Positions 52,858 through 61,819 of a DNA stretch of 64,000 nucleotides are shown one piece after another; position 1 is the first letter of the stretch, and each line of letters opens with the position of its first letter. Position numbers and translations under genes: made by a program. The notes beneath the pieces are model-generated. The model was not told the DNA's origin. It did not search any database and was given only the letters and a program-made list of their open reading frames with translations. Source of the stretch: DASRDZ01 sp035569495 (lineage in GTDB: Bacteria; Chloroflexota; Dormibacteria; Aeolococcales; Aeolococcaceae); contig DATMMX010000012.1 in the NCBI GenBank assembly GCA_035569495.1, positions 62,001-126,000 on the forward strand, in the 5' to 3' direction.

Positions 52858-53592
52858 ATGGCGGTGAGCCATCATGAGGGGGTGGCAGGGGAGGCGCCGA
52901 CCTCCGTCCGCGTCGCCATCGTCGAGGATCACCACCTGATGGCGCGCGGCCTGCAGGGCCTGCTCGAGGACGATCCCGAGATGGTCGTCGTCGGTGTCGC
53001 CGCGTCGGTCGAGGGCGCCAGCGCGCTGGTGCGGGAGACGCAGCCTGACGTGGTGCTCATGGACTACGAGCTCCCCGACGGCAGCGGCGCGGACGCCGCC
53101 CGGCGGTTGACGGCGATCTGTGACGCGGCCATCGTCTTCCTCACCGCTGACGACGCCGCCGACGCCCTCCTCGCCACCGTCGACGCCGGCGCCGTGGGCT
53201 ACGTCATGAAGTCGGACCCTCCCGAGCACCTGGTCGCGGCGGTGCGCCGCGCCGCCGACGGCGACATCGTCGTCCCGCCGGAGAACATGCGACGCCTGCT
53301 CGCGCTGGTGCACGAGCGGGCGCGGGCGCGCGCGTCGCTGGAGAGTCATCGCGCCGCGATGACCGACCGGGAGCGGCAGACCCTGGCGCTGATGGCCGCG
53401 GGCCGCAACAACCGGTCGATCGCCGTCGACCTCGGCGTGGCCTTCACCACCGCGCGCACCCACGTGCGCAACGTGGTGCAGAAGCTGGGGGCGCACTCCA
53501 AGCTGGAGGCGGTGGCCATCGCCCACGCCCTGGGCCTGATCGACGACATCAGTCACCCCGATGTACGAGGCGCGAACCGTCCATTGGGATGA
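52858..53592 (+). CDS. NarL/FixJ-type response regulator
   Basis: A 244-residue two-domain regulator. The receiver at 17-135 has the acidic pair ED in IVEDHHLMARG, phospho-acceptor D69 in VVLMDYELPDGSG and Lys in YVMKSDPPEH. The LuxR-type helix-turn-helix at about 170-230 reads MTDRERQTLALMAAGRNNRS then VRNVVQKLGAHSKLEAVAIA. It leads the signalling block and is probably phosphorylated by the histidine kinase encoded four kilobases downstream. Spacing to the next gene is 103 bases, with its own hairpin. Confidence 0.93.
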   Translation: MAVSHHEGVAGEAPTSVRVAIVEDHHLMARGLQGLLEDDPEMVVVGVAASVEGASALVRETQPDVVLMDYELPDGSGADAARRLTAICDAAIVFLTADDAADALLATVDAGAVGYVMKSDPPEHLVAAVRRAADGDIVVPPENMRRLLALVHERARARASLESHRAAMTDRERQTLALMAAGRNNRSIAVDLGVAFTTARTHVRNVVQKLGAHSKLEAVAIAHALGLIDDISHPDVRGANRPLG

Positions 53593-53647
53593 TGACATCC
53601 CTGGTCACAACCTTCCATGCTTGCGTCGAATAAATATCCGTTGACCT

Positions 53648-53669
53648 CCGTCCTCGATTGGAAGGACGG
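53648..53669 (+). repeat. Inverted repeat between response regulator and GGDEF-EAL genes
   Basis: Arms CCGTCCT and AGGACGG (7 bp, perfect) with an 8-base loop lie 26 bases before the ATG at 53696, next to an unusually AT-rich patch (53629-53643). It could be an operator or a leader hairpin. Confidence 0.4.
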
Positions 53670-53695
53670 TTATTGGCGGCTCGCGCAGGACGCAG

Positions 53696-56677
53696 ATGCA
53701 CGCACCAGGGGGCGACGAGCCGGTCATCGTCAGCGGTCGTGTGGCGTCGCGCAATGCCGTGCGACCCGACGGCTTCGATACGCGATGGGAAGGCCTGGGC
53801 AGGCTGCTCCTCGACTCCTCCGGTGAGGGCATATACGGCATCGACCGCGCAGGCATCTGCCGTTTCGTCAACAAGAGCGCGGAGCAGCTGCTCGGAGCAG
53901 AGCCCGGAGAGCTGATCGGGACGCAGATGCACGCGCGCATGCATCACACCCGGTCGGACGGAAGCCTGCGCGCCAACGACGGCTGCGCCATCCACCGCGC
54001 CTTGCGCCGCGCCGGCACCGTGCGCGTCGACGAGGACGTGTTCTGGCGCAGCGACGGCACCGCTCTCCCAGTCGCCTACTCGGCGAGCCCGATGCTGGAG
54101 GGCGACGAGGTGATCGGAGCGGTGGTCACCTTCACCGACATCAGCGAGCGGCTGCACATCACCGAACAGCTTCGCGAGAACCAGGAGCGGCTGCGCATCA
54201 GCCTGGACGCCTCGCAGACCATGACCTGGGACCTCGACCTGATGTCGGCGCGACTCCGGCTCTCCGACAACGGCACGGAATTGCTCGGGCTCGGGTCGGG
54301 CCGCCTGCCGAGGACGCTGCACGCATTCATGGACATGGTTCACCCGGGTGACCGCCCGGCCATGCTCAGGGCGCTGCAGGAGCCGACCATCGACGTCGAA
54401 TACCGGGTGATCACGCCGACCGGCGACACGCGCTGGCTGCACAGCCGGGCGCGGACCATCCGCGACCCCGCGGGGAATTCGGTCAGCGTGCTGGGCGTCG
54501 CCGTCGACATCACCAGCCGGATGGCGGCGCAGCGACAGCGCGACGACGTCGAGGACGCGCTGCGCAGCACCATCGTGCTCGCCACCGACGCCTTCATCGG
54601 CATGGACGAGGCGGGCCTGATCACGGCGTGGAATCCCGCCGCCGAGAGGATGTTCGGCTGGACGAGCGCCGAGGTCGAGGGACGGTCGCTGGTCGACACC
54701 ATCATCCCCAAGCAACATCGCAGCGCGCATCGCCGCGGGGTGGCGCGCTTTCTCGCCGACCCGGACGGGCACTCGACGCTCGGTCCCCCTCGCGAGCTCT
54801 CCGGCCTGCACCGCGACGGCCACAAGTTCCCCGCGGAGCTGAGCATCTCGGCGGTCAACGTGCGCGGTCGCTTCGCCTTCATGGGCTTCGTCCGCGACAT
54901 CACCGAGCGCGTCGCGGCCGCCGACCAGCTGCGCAAGCTGGCGCTCGAGGATCCGCTCACCGCGCTGCCGACGCGCGCGCTGCTCGTCGACCGTCTGGCC
55001 AGCGCGCTGGCGCGCCGCGGTCGCAGCAACCAGGAGCTGGCCGTCTTCTTCATCGACCTCGACCATTTCAAGAGCGTCAACGACTCCCTCGGACATGCCA
55101 CCGGCGACCGGGTGCTGAAGACGATCGCGGAACGCCTCCGCGGGGCGGTCCGGCCCGGCGACACGGTGGCCCGCTTCGGCGGCGACGAGTTCGTCATCCT
55201 CTGCGAGGACATGGGCTCGGAGGCGGTGCTCGCCCTCGCCGACCGTCTCGGCAGCATCATCGCCCTGCCCGTTCACATGGGCGCGCAGGGCACCGTGGTG
55301 ACCGCCAGCATCGGGGTTGCCCTCGCGCCCCGCGCGGCCGTCGAACCCGAGTCGCTGATCCGCGACGCCGACGCCGCCATGTACCGCGCCAAGGACCGGG
55401 GGCGGGCGCGCTGCGAGATCTTCGACGCGGGAACGCGAAACCGTGCCCAGGCACGGCAGCTCGAGGAGGTCGAGCTGCGCCGGGCCGTCGACGCCGGCGA
55501 GCTCGTCGTCCACTACCAGCCGGTGCTGGACATCGGCGGCGACACCGTCGCCGGCGCCGAGGCGCTGGTGCGCTGGCAGCACCCGACTCGCGGCCTGGTC
55601 GCACCCGACGACTTCATCCCACTGGCCGAGAAGGTGGGGCTCGTCGTCCCCATCGGCGCCTGGGTGCTGGAGACGGCGCTGAAGGAGGCGGCCACCTGGC
55701 CGGTCGCCGGCAGTGGCGCGCCGCTGCACGTCGCGGTGAACATCTCCGCCATCCAGCTCAACGACCCGCACCTTCCCGACCTGGTGGCGCGGGCCATCGA
55801 GACGGCCGGCGTGGACCCGGGCAACGTCGTCCTGGAGATCACCGAGAGCGCGGTCATGGCCGACGCGCGGGCCAGCGCGCGGATGCTTGCCCAGCTTCGC
55901 CATCTCGGCGTGCGGCTGGCCATCGACGACTTCGGCACCGGGTACTCGTCGCTTCTCTACCTGCGCCAGTTCGCCGTCGACACACTGAAGATCGACCGCT
56001 TCTTCGTCAACGGGCTGGGCCGGAGCGCCGACGACACGGCCATCGTCCGCAGCATCATCCGTCTCGCGGCCGAGCTGGAGCTGACCACCGTCGCCGAGGG
56101 CACGGAGACACGCGAACAGCGTGAGCAGCTCGCCGAGCTCGGCTGCGGGCTCGCCCAGGGGTTCCTCTGGTCCCGAGCACTGGCCGCGGCGGACTTCCGC
56201 GAATGGCTCGCCGCCGGTCCGCCGTGGCAGCCGGCGATCACGCTGGCCGGGATCCAGCAGCCGCGTCCTGCGGGCCGCGTGCAGCCGCCGTCCGCCAACG
56301 CTGCGCGAGACCACGTCGTGCTCATCGACGACGACGTCCCCGACCGGGAGATGCTGCGCATCCAGCTCGAGGCGACGGGCCGCTTCGCCGTCGTCGGTGA
56401 GGCCGGTGACGGCGAGTCCGGGATTGCCATGGCCACCGCTCTCAACCCTGAACTGGTCATCGTCGACCTCGCCCTTCCCACCACCGACGGCATCGCCGTC
56501 ACCGCGGCGCTCAACCAGGCGGCTCCCAGGGCCTGCATCGTGGTCCGTTCGGGATTCATCTCCGAGGGTCTGCGCAAGTCGGCGCTCGCCGAGGGCGCGG
56601 CGGAATGCTTCGCCAAGTCGGTCCCCTACGACCGCCTGGTCACCGACCTGATGCTGCTGCGGGGGATTCCCGCATGA
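53696..56677 (+). CDS. PAS-PAS-PAS-GGDEF-EAL-REC cyclic-di-GMP protein
   Basis: A 993-residue soluble signalling protein. Three PAS domains lie at about 31-155, 163-275 and 285-405. The GGDEF domain (410-578) has an intact GGDEF at 495-499 and an RxxD inhibition site at 486-489 (RPGD). The EAL domain (590-835) has E622-A-L in GAEALVRW and DDFGTGYSSL. A C-terminal receiver (870-990) has D924 in VIVDLALP and K974. So it could both make and cleave c-di-GMP and be switched by phosphorylation. A receiver at the C-terminus after EAL is unusual. Its stop overlaps the histidine kinase start (ATGA), which suggests that the kinase phosphorylates this receiver. Confidence 0.93.
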   Translation: MHAPGGDEPVIVSGRVASRNAVRPDGFDTRWEGLGRLLLDSSGEGIYGIDRAGICRFVNKSAEQLLGAEPGELIGTQMHARMHHTRSDGSLRANDGCAIHRALRRAGTVRVDEDVFWRSDGTALPVAYSASPMLEGDEVIGAVVTFTDISERLHITEQLRENQERLRISLDASQTMTWDLDLMSARLRLSDNGTELLGLGSGRLPRTLHAFMDMVHPGDRPAMLRALQEPTIDVEYRVITPTGDTRWLHSRARTIRDPAGNSVSVLGVAVDITSRMAAQRQRDDVEDALRSTIVLATDAFIGMDEAGLITAWNPAAERMFGWTSAEVEGRSLVDTIIPKQHRSAHRRGVARFLADPDGHSTLGPPRELSGLHRDGHKFPAELSISAVNVRGRFAFMGFVRDITERVAAADQLRKLALEDPLTALPTRALLVDRLASALARRGRSNQELAVFFIDLDHFKSVNDSLGHATGDRVLKTIAERLRGAVRPGDTVARFGGDEFVILCEDMGSEAVLALADRLGSIIALPVHMGAQGTVVTASIGVALAPRAAVEPESLIRDADAAMYRAKDRGRARCEIFDAGTRNRAQARQLEEVELRRAVDAGELVVHYQPVLDIGGDTVAGAEALVRWQHPTRGLVAPDDFIPLAEKVGLVVPIGAWVLETALKEAATWPVAGSGAPLHVAVNISAIQLNDPHLPDLVARAIETAGVDPGNVVLEITESAVMADARASARMLAQLRHLGVRLAIDDFGTGYSSLLYLRQFAVDTLKIDRFFVNGLGRSADDTAIVRSIIRLAAELELTTVAEGTETREQREQLAELGCGLAQGFLWSRALAAADFREWLAAGPPWQPAITLAGIQQPRPAGRVQPPSANAARDHVVLIDDDVPDREMLRIQLEATGRFAVVGEAGDGESGIAMATALNPELVIVDLALPTTDGIAVTAALNQAAPRACIVVRSGFISEGLRKSALAEGAAECFAKSVPYDRLVTDLMLLRGIPA

Positions 56678-57417
56678 GCGCGCTGGTGCAGGACGACTTC
56701 GCCGGTGAGTACGAGCGCTCCAACCACGAGCTGGCGCAGTTCGCCTACGTCGCCTCGCACGACCTGGCCACCCCGCTGCGCGCCGTCGCCGGCTACGCGC
56801 AGCTCCTCGCCGATCGCCACCGCGGCTCGCTCGACCCCGAGGCCGGCCGCTGGCTGGACTTCGTCCTCGACGGTTGCGCTCGCATGCAATCGCTCATCGA
56901 CGACCTGCTCAGCTACGCGCGCGTCGGTGGCTCGGACATCTCGTTCGCCGAGGTCGGTTCCGGCGCGCTGGTGGCCCGGGTGCTCGACGACTTCGAGCAC
57001 CGGCTGAGCGAGTGCGGCGGGGCCGTTCACGTCGACCCCCTGCCGGCGGTGTGGGGCGACCACGTCCAGCTCCGCCAGCTCTTCCAGAACCTGGTGTCCA
57101 ACGCACTCAAGTTCCACCGCCCCGACGTCGAACCGCGGGTCACCATCAGCGCGCGCCAGGTCCGCGGGCGCTGCGAGTTCACCGTGGCCGACAACGGCAT
57201 CGGCGTCGACGCGCGCCATCGCGAGCGCATCTTCGGCATGTTCCAGCGCCTCCACTCCTCGGACGAGTTCCCCGGGTCGGGCATCGGCCTCTCCGTCTGC
57301 CGTGAGATCGTCGAGCGGCATGGCGGCACCATCTGGTTGGACGAGCGGCCCGGGCCTGGCGTCACCTTTGTCTTCAACCTTCCACTCGCATGGTCACAAC
57401 CACAGGATCCCCAATGA
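56674..57417 (+). CDS. Soluble sensor-less histidine kinase
   Basis: A 247-residue kinase with no membrane span or sensor domain. HisKA has its phospho-His in YVASHDLATPLRAV. The ATPase domain has N-box NLVSNALKFH, G1 DNGIGVD, F-box FGMFQRLH and G2 GSGIGLSVC. It resembles the C-terminal kinase module of bacteriophytochrome or cyanobacterial PAS kinases with the input removed. It is coupled on both sides by ATGA overlaps, to the c-di-GMP protein before it and to the ice-binding-like gene after it. Input may come through the PAS domains of the partner protein. Confidence 0.92.
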   Translation: MSALVQDDFAGEYERSNHELAQFAYVASHDLATPLRAVAGYAQLLADRHRGSLDPEAGRWLDFVLDGCARMQSLIDDLLSYARVGGSDISFAEVGSGALVARVLDDFEHRLSECGGAVHVDPLPAVWGDHVQLRQLFQNLVSNALKFHRPDVEPRVTISARQVRGRCEFTVADNGIGVDARHRERIFGMFQRLHSSDEFPGSGIGLSVCREIVERHGGTIWLDERPGPGVTFVFNLPLAWSQPQDPQ

Positions 57418-58331
57418 CAAGAACTCGACGACATCTCCTCGCCACCTCCGTCGTGGTGGTTTTCGCGGCGGCGACGACGATGACGGCGGCGGCATCGACC
57501 GCGCCGGGACTGGGAACCGCGACCAGCTTCGCGGTCCTCGCCGGCACCACGGTGACCAACACCGGCAGCACCATCGTCACCGGTGATCTCGGGGTGAGCC
57601 CGGGCACCGCCGTCACCGGATTCGGCTCGGGCGCGGGAACGCTCCACGGGACGCAGCACACCGGGACCGACGCGCTGGCGGTGTCCGCCAAGAACGACCT
57701 CACCACCGCGTACGGGGTCGCCGCGTCGTCACCCTGCAACTTCAACCAGACCGGCGCGAATCTCGGCGGCCAGACGCTGACGCCGGGCACCTACTGCCAG
57801 ACCACCGCACCGACGCTCACCGGCACCCTCACCCTCAGCGGCAACGGCGTGTTCATCTTCCAGATCGGCAGCACGCTGGTCACCGCGCCCGGCGCGACCG
57901 TCCGCTTCGTCAACGGCGCGCAGCCGTGCAACGTCTTCTGGCAGGTGGGCAGCTCCGCCACACTCGACACCACCACCACCTTCGTGGGAACGATCATGGC
58001 CCTGGCCAGCATCAGTCTCAACAACGGCGCGAGCATCGACGGTCGAGCGCTGGCGCAGACCGGCCAGGTGTCGATGATCAACAACCGCATCACGGTGCCG
58101 GCCACCTGCAACGCCGCCGCCGTGGCGGGGCCGACAACGCTCGCCACACCCAGGTCCGCGGCGAGCACGCCGACGTCCACGACCGCGATCACGGGTCCGC
58201 CGGTTGCCGGCGGTGGTCCGTCGCAGAGCGACATTCCGCGCTGGGTCCTGGTCGCCGTCGCCGCTCTCCTCGCCGGCGCCGGCGCGATACGCATGGGCGT
58301 GCGCGTCCGCACTCACCATCGCCGCGCGTAG
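57414..58331 (+). CDS. Ice-binding-like (DUF3494) surface protein with C-terminal membrane anchor
   Basis: A 305-residue exported protein; the ATG at 57414 overlaps the kinase stop. The signal peptide is followed by a DUF3494 beta-solenoid. The start FAVLAGTTVTNTGSTIVTGD, LGVSPGTAVTGF, LTPGTYCQTTA, FIFQIGSTLVTA, VFWQVGSSATLDTTTTFVGT and SISLNNGASIDGRALAQTGQ all match ice-binding protein patterns. A Thr/Pro linker leads to one span (WVLVAVAALLAGAGAIRMGV) and a basic tail, so the solenoid is tethered at the cell surface. Known members bind ice or act as adhesins. Presence in this operon suggests c-di-GMP or kinase control of adhesion or freezing tolerance. Confidence 0.88.
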   Translation: MTRTRRHLLATSVVVVFAAATTMTAAASTAPGLGTATSFAVLAGTTVTNTGSTIVTGDLGVSPGTAVTGFGSGAGTLHGTQHTGTDALAVSAKNDLTTAYGVAASSPCNFNQTGANLGGQTLTPGTYCQTTAPTLTGTLTLSGNGVFIFQIGSTLVTAPGATVRFVNGAQPCNVFWQVGSSATLDTTTTFVGTIMALASISLNNGASIDGRALAQTGQVSMINNRITVPATCNAAAVAGPTTLATPRSAASTPTSTTAITGPPVAGGGPSQSDIPRWVLVAVAALLAGAGAIRMGVRVRTHHRRA

Positions 58332-58332
58332 C

Positions 58333-60477
58333 GTGGACACCGGGGGTGCGTACCTGTCCGGCGCCGGCACGCTGGCGTTCGCGCGGCGGCGCAACGTCAC
58401 CATTCGGCGGCTGGCCGCCCACGAGGCGGCGCTGCGCGAGGGACTGCGCCTCTACCAGACGATGTTCGAGCGCAGCTCGCTGGGACAGCTGATCGTCGAC
58501 GTCCCCTCCTTCCACATCGACATCGTCAACCGCGCCTTCTGCGCGATGACCGGATACACCGTCAGCGAGCTGGTCGGCAGGCACATGGACCTGGTCTACC
58601 CGCCGGGGCAGAGCCCCATCGCCGACATCGTCGAGCGCATCGCCAGTGGCGAGACCGAGGCATACTCCGCGCGGCGGTTGCTGCAGCGCCGCGACGGGAC
58701 TCTGTTCTCTGCGCTGTCCACCGTCTCGGTGGTGCGCGACGACGAGGGCGAGCCGATCCAGCTCCTCATCCTGCTCCAGGACCGCACCGAGGAACGCCGC
58801 GCCGAGGAGGTGCAGCGGCGCAGCCAGGCGCTGATCGACGCGGCCATCGCCACCCTGCCCATGACCTTCACCGCGTTCGACTGCGACCTGCGGTTCACCT
58901 ACGTCGCCGGTGGACTCAGCCAGGGTGGCCGGCAGGATGACTTCCTCGGCCGGTCGGTCACCGACTACACCACCGACGCGCCGACGCTGCAGGCGCTGCG
59001 ACGCGCGCTCGCCGGTGTCGAGTCGACGACACGCACCCTGGTCAAGGGACAGACCTATCTGACGCTGCACGGGCCGATGTGCGACGACGCCGGCGTGGTC
59101 GTGGGCGTTGTCGCGGTGTCCACCAACGTCACCACCGAGGTCACCGCGGAGGCGGTGCGCAAGCAGGCCGAGGAGCTCAGGCTGTACGTCGCCAACCACG
59201 ATCCGCTGACCGGTCTGCCGGGGCGGTCGGCGCTCTTCGAGCACCTCAACCGGGTGGCCCACACCCAGGGCGGCCCGGGCGCACTGCTGCTGCTCGACCT
59301 GGACGGCTTCAAGCTGATCAACGCGGGCCTCGGACACGAGATCGGCGACGCGGTGCTCCTCGAAGTGGCCAGGCGGCTGTCCGAGGCCTTTCCGGGATTG
59401 ATGGTCGCCCGCAACGGCGGTGACGACTTCGCCGTCGTGGTCGCCGTGGACACCGACCGGTCGGCGGCGACGGCGGCGGCGCAGCTGGTCCACGCCGCGC
59501 TGGATACCGACCTGGTGGTCGGTACGCACCGGCTGCGGGTGACGGCGTGCGTCGGCGTGGCCATCAAGCATGGACGTGGCTCGTCGTCGACGCTGATCGG
59601 CAATGCCGACTCGGCGCTGTCCCGGGCAAAGCTCGCCGGCGCGGGCGAGTACCGGCTGTACGACACCGCGATGCGCCGCCAGGTCGAGGACCACCTGATG
59701 ATCCAGGGCGGTCTGGGCCGCGCGCTGAGCGGTGGCGAGCTCCACCTCGACTACCAGCCCATCATCAGCCTGGTGGATGGGCAGGTGGTCGGCGCCGAGG
59801 CGTTGCTGCGCTGGGATCATCCGCAACGCGGATCGATCCCTCCGGTCGAGTTCGTTCCCGTCGCCGAGCAGAGTGGCCTGATCCTGCCCATCGGGCAGTG
59901 GGTGCTGGAGACCGCCTGTGCCGACGGGACGCCGTGGCAGCAGCACCACGGCATGTACATGTCGATCAACGTGTCGGGGCGGCAGCTTCTCGGCAGCGAC
60001 TTTCCCGCGGCGGTGAACGAGGTGCTGGCGCGCACCGGCCTGCTGCCGGCCAGGCTGGTCCTCGAGGTGACCGAGAGCGTGCTGATGGACGACCTGCGCC
60101 CCATCCGGCTCGCCTTCGACCGGCTCCGCGCCGCCGGGGTGCGTGTCGCCGTCGACGACTTCGGCACCGGCTATTCGTCGCTGGCCCGGCTGCAGGACCT
60201 GCCCGTCGACATCATCAAGCTGGATCGCGCCTTCGTCACCGGCCTCGACGAGCGCCGCCAGGGATCGCGAATGGCCAGGGCGATCCTCCAGCTCAGCGAG
60301 GCGATCGGCGCCGACATCGTCGCCGAGGGCATCGAGACCGAGCAGGAGGCGGCCGTGCTGCGCGACCTCGGCTACCGGGTGGGCCAGGGATTCCTCTTCG
60401 CCCGGCCGATGTCAGGACCCGACCTGACCGGCTGGGTCGGCGCCAACCGCGCCGTCGCGGTCAGCGACCGGTGCTGA
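58333..60477 (+). CDS. PAS-PAS-GGDEF(degenerate)-EAL protein, probable c-di-GMP phosphodiesterase
   Basis: About 714 residues from the GTG at 58333, one base after the ice-binding-like stop. PAS domains lie at about 36-155 and 165-272. The GGDEF domain (about 280-440) has GGDDF at 362-366, with Asp replacing the catalytic Glu, and no RxxD inhibition site. The EAL domain (about 455-700) keeps GAEALLRW, NVSGRQL, LEVTESVLMDD and DDFGTGYSSL. Cyclase activity is therefore doubtful and phosphodiesterase activity likely. No ribosome site is seen, so translation may depend on coupling. It shares the EAL layout of the first c-di-GMP protein but has no receiver. Confidence 0.9.
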   Translation: MDTGGAYLSGAGTLAFARRRNVTIRRLAAHEAALREGLRLYQTMFERSSLGQLIVDVPSFHIDIVNRAFCAMTGYTVSELVGRHMDLVYPPGQSPIADIVERIASGETEAYSARRLLQRRDGTLFSALSTVSVVRDDEGEPIQLLILLQDRTEERRAEEVQRRSQALIDAAIATLPMTFTAFDCDLRFTYVAGGLSQGGRQDDFLGRSVTDYTTDAPTLQALRRALAGVESTTRTLVKGQTYLTLHGPMCDDAGVVVGVVAVSTNVTTEVTAEAVRKQAEELRLYVANHDPLTGLPGRSALFEHLNRVAHTQGGPGALLLLDLDGFKLINAGLGHEIGDAVLLEVARRLSEAFPGLMVARNGGDDFAVVVAVDTDRSAATAAAQLVHAALDTDLVVGTHRLRVTACVGVAIKHGRGSSSTLIGNADSALSRAKLAGAGEYRLYDTAMRRQVEDHLMIQGGLGRALSGGELHLDYQPIISLVDGQVVGAEALLRWDHPQRGSIPPVEFVPVAEQSGLILPIGQWVLETACADGTPWQQHHGMYMSINVSGRQLLGSDFPAAVNEVLARTGLLPARLVLEVTESVLMDDLRPIRLAFDRLRAAGVRVAVDDFGTGYSSLARLQDLPVDIIKLDRAFVTGLDERRQGSRMARAILQLSEAIGADIVAEGIETEQEAAVLRDLGYRVGQGFLFARPMSGPDLTGWVGANRAVAVSDRC

Positions 60478-60631
60478 GCACCGTGGCCAGGGAGGGCGCC
60501 GTGGCCAGGTCGTCGCGCGTGCTGTGCCACGCAGCCTCGGCAGCCTGGCGACGAGCCGCCTGACGCCGTCCCAGCTCGTTGCCGATGAGCTGCCGCTGCA
60601 ATTCGGAGTAGGACTTCACGGCTGCTTCCAT
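60461..60631 (-). CDS. Small hypothetical protein, 56 residues
   Basis: Not recognised. MEAAVKSYSELQRQLIGNEL is followed by an amphipathic Arg/Ala-rich helix (GRRQAARRQAAEAAWHSTRD) and a short Thr/Ser end. It overlaps the end of the EAL gene by 17 bases on the opposite strand. The ribosome site is weak. It is listed because the gap otherwise holds nothing and the helix is well formed. Confidence 0.33.
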   Translation of the reverse strand: MEAAVKSYSELQRQLIGNELGRRQAARRQAAEAAWHSTRDDLATAPSLATVLSTGR

Positions 60632-60734
60632 TGCTTCTGTGCACCCACGGGATGACGCCGGGCCGGTGGCCCGAGAGGCGTTTGTTCCACCTTAGGCTCT
60701 TTCAGCCCGCGGTGCGCCTCCCCGGCCACCTCCG

Positions 60735-61610
60735 TCACCGCCTCGCGGAGTTCCGCGACCGCGAGCCGACCAGGGATGTGGCCTGGAAGAAGTCCAGCAG
60801 TGCGCGGTTGACCTCGTCGGCGTGCGTCCAGCAGATGGCGTGCGGACCGCCCTCGATGACGACCAACCGCACGTCGGTGATCAGCCCCGGCAGCCGCTGG
60901 CCGGTCTTCTCGAAGGGCAGCACCCAGTCGGCGTTGCCGTCGATGACCAGGATGGGCACGTCGAGTTTGGCCAGGTCGGCGCGGAAATCCGTCTCCCAGG
61001 TTGGGACACACGCCACCGCCGCCGTCGCCGACGCGGACACGGCGAGGTTCCAGCTGGCCTGGAAGGCCTGCTCACTGACCAGCTTTCCCCGGAGCATGTC
61101 CATGTTGTAGAAGCTGTCCAGGAATCCCTTCATCCACGCCGGCGTGTCGGCGATTGCGGCCTGCATGAATCCGTCGAAGACGCTCTGGGGCAGGCCCTCG
61201 GGGTTGTCGCTGGTCTGCAGCAGGAAGGGCGGGATTGGCGACACCAGCACTCCTCGCGCCACCCGCGCCGACCCGTACCTGGCCAGGTACCGCGTCACCT
61301 CGCCGGTTCCCATCGAGTGGCCGACCAGGGTCGCGTCGCGCAGGTCGAGGTCGTCCATCAGCCTTGCCAGGTCGGCGGCGAAGGTGTCGTAGTCGTAGCC
61401 GGTGGCCGGGCGGCTGGAGTTGCCGAAGCCGCGGCGGTCGTAAGCGATGACGCGATATCCCGCGTCGAGCAATGCGGGCACCTGCCTGTCCCACGCGCGG
61501 GTGCTCAACGGGTAGCCGTGGATGAGCACCACCGGCGCTCCCGAACCATGGTCCTCGTAGTAGAGCTCGATGCGTCCGGAGTTCTCCTCGCCAACGGTCA
61601 CGTAGGGCAT
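60735..61610 (-). CDS. Alpha/beta hydrolase of the non-haem chloroperoxidase-like group
   Basis: A 291-residue hydrolase. The nucleophile is Ser in LVGHSMGTGE, the acid is Asp in VIDGNADWVLP, and the base is His in IEGGPHAICWTHADEV. The N-terminal motif is LIHGYPLSTRAWDRQ, and YDRRGFGNSSRPATGYDYDT is the typical chloroperoxidase/esterase strand. It has AAGGAGAC just before the ATG at 61610; an earlier in-frame start is ignored. It is divergent from a LuxR-type ATPase regulator with a palindrome between them. Substrate unknown. Confidence 0.9.
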   Translation of the reverse strand: MPYVTVGEENSGRIELYYEDHGSGAPVVLIHGYPLSTRAWDRQVPALLDAGYRVIAYDRRGFGNSSRPATGYDYDTFAADLARLMDDLDLRDATLVGHSMGTGEVTRYLARYGSARVARGVLVSPIPPFLLQTSDNPEGLPQSVFDGFMQAAIADTPAWMKGFLDSFYNMDMLRGKLVSEQAFQASWNLAVSASATAAVACVPTWETDFRADLAKLDVPILVIDGNADWVLPFEKTGQRLPGLITDVRLVVIEGGPHAICWTHADEVNRALLDFFQATSLVGSRSRNSARR

Positions 61611-61627
61611 GGGTGTCTCCTTCGGGC

Positions 61628-61646
61628 CACGACGGACCCCGTCGTG
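61628..61646. promoter_or_regulatory. Perfect palindrome upstream of the hydrolase gene
   Basis: CACGACGGACCCCGTCGTG has 8-bp perfect arms and a 3-base centre. It ends 17 bases from the hydrolase ATG and lies 174 bases before the divergent regulator gene. It could be a repressor site or a leader hairpin masking the ribosome site. Confidence 0.5.
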
Positions 61647-61819
61647 AGGCAACCGGGCGCGCCTCTCCCATACATCGTGCCGCGCGGGGCGAAGCGCTGC
61701 GGTTGTTGTTCGCCTTTGGAATCTTTCGCGGGCGGCCGCACGGCTGCCACGTATGCGCTGCTGCGCTGCTCTATCCTGGATCGATTGTGCGTCGCTCGGA
61801 CACCGCGGCGGGATGACCT

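Noticed and set aside
53549..56314. 921-codon minus-strand frame opposite the GGDEF-EAL gene
   Set aside because: Antisense shadow with no domains; GGDEF, EAL and REC motifs are on the plus strand.
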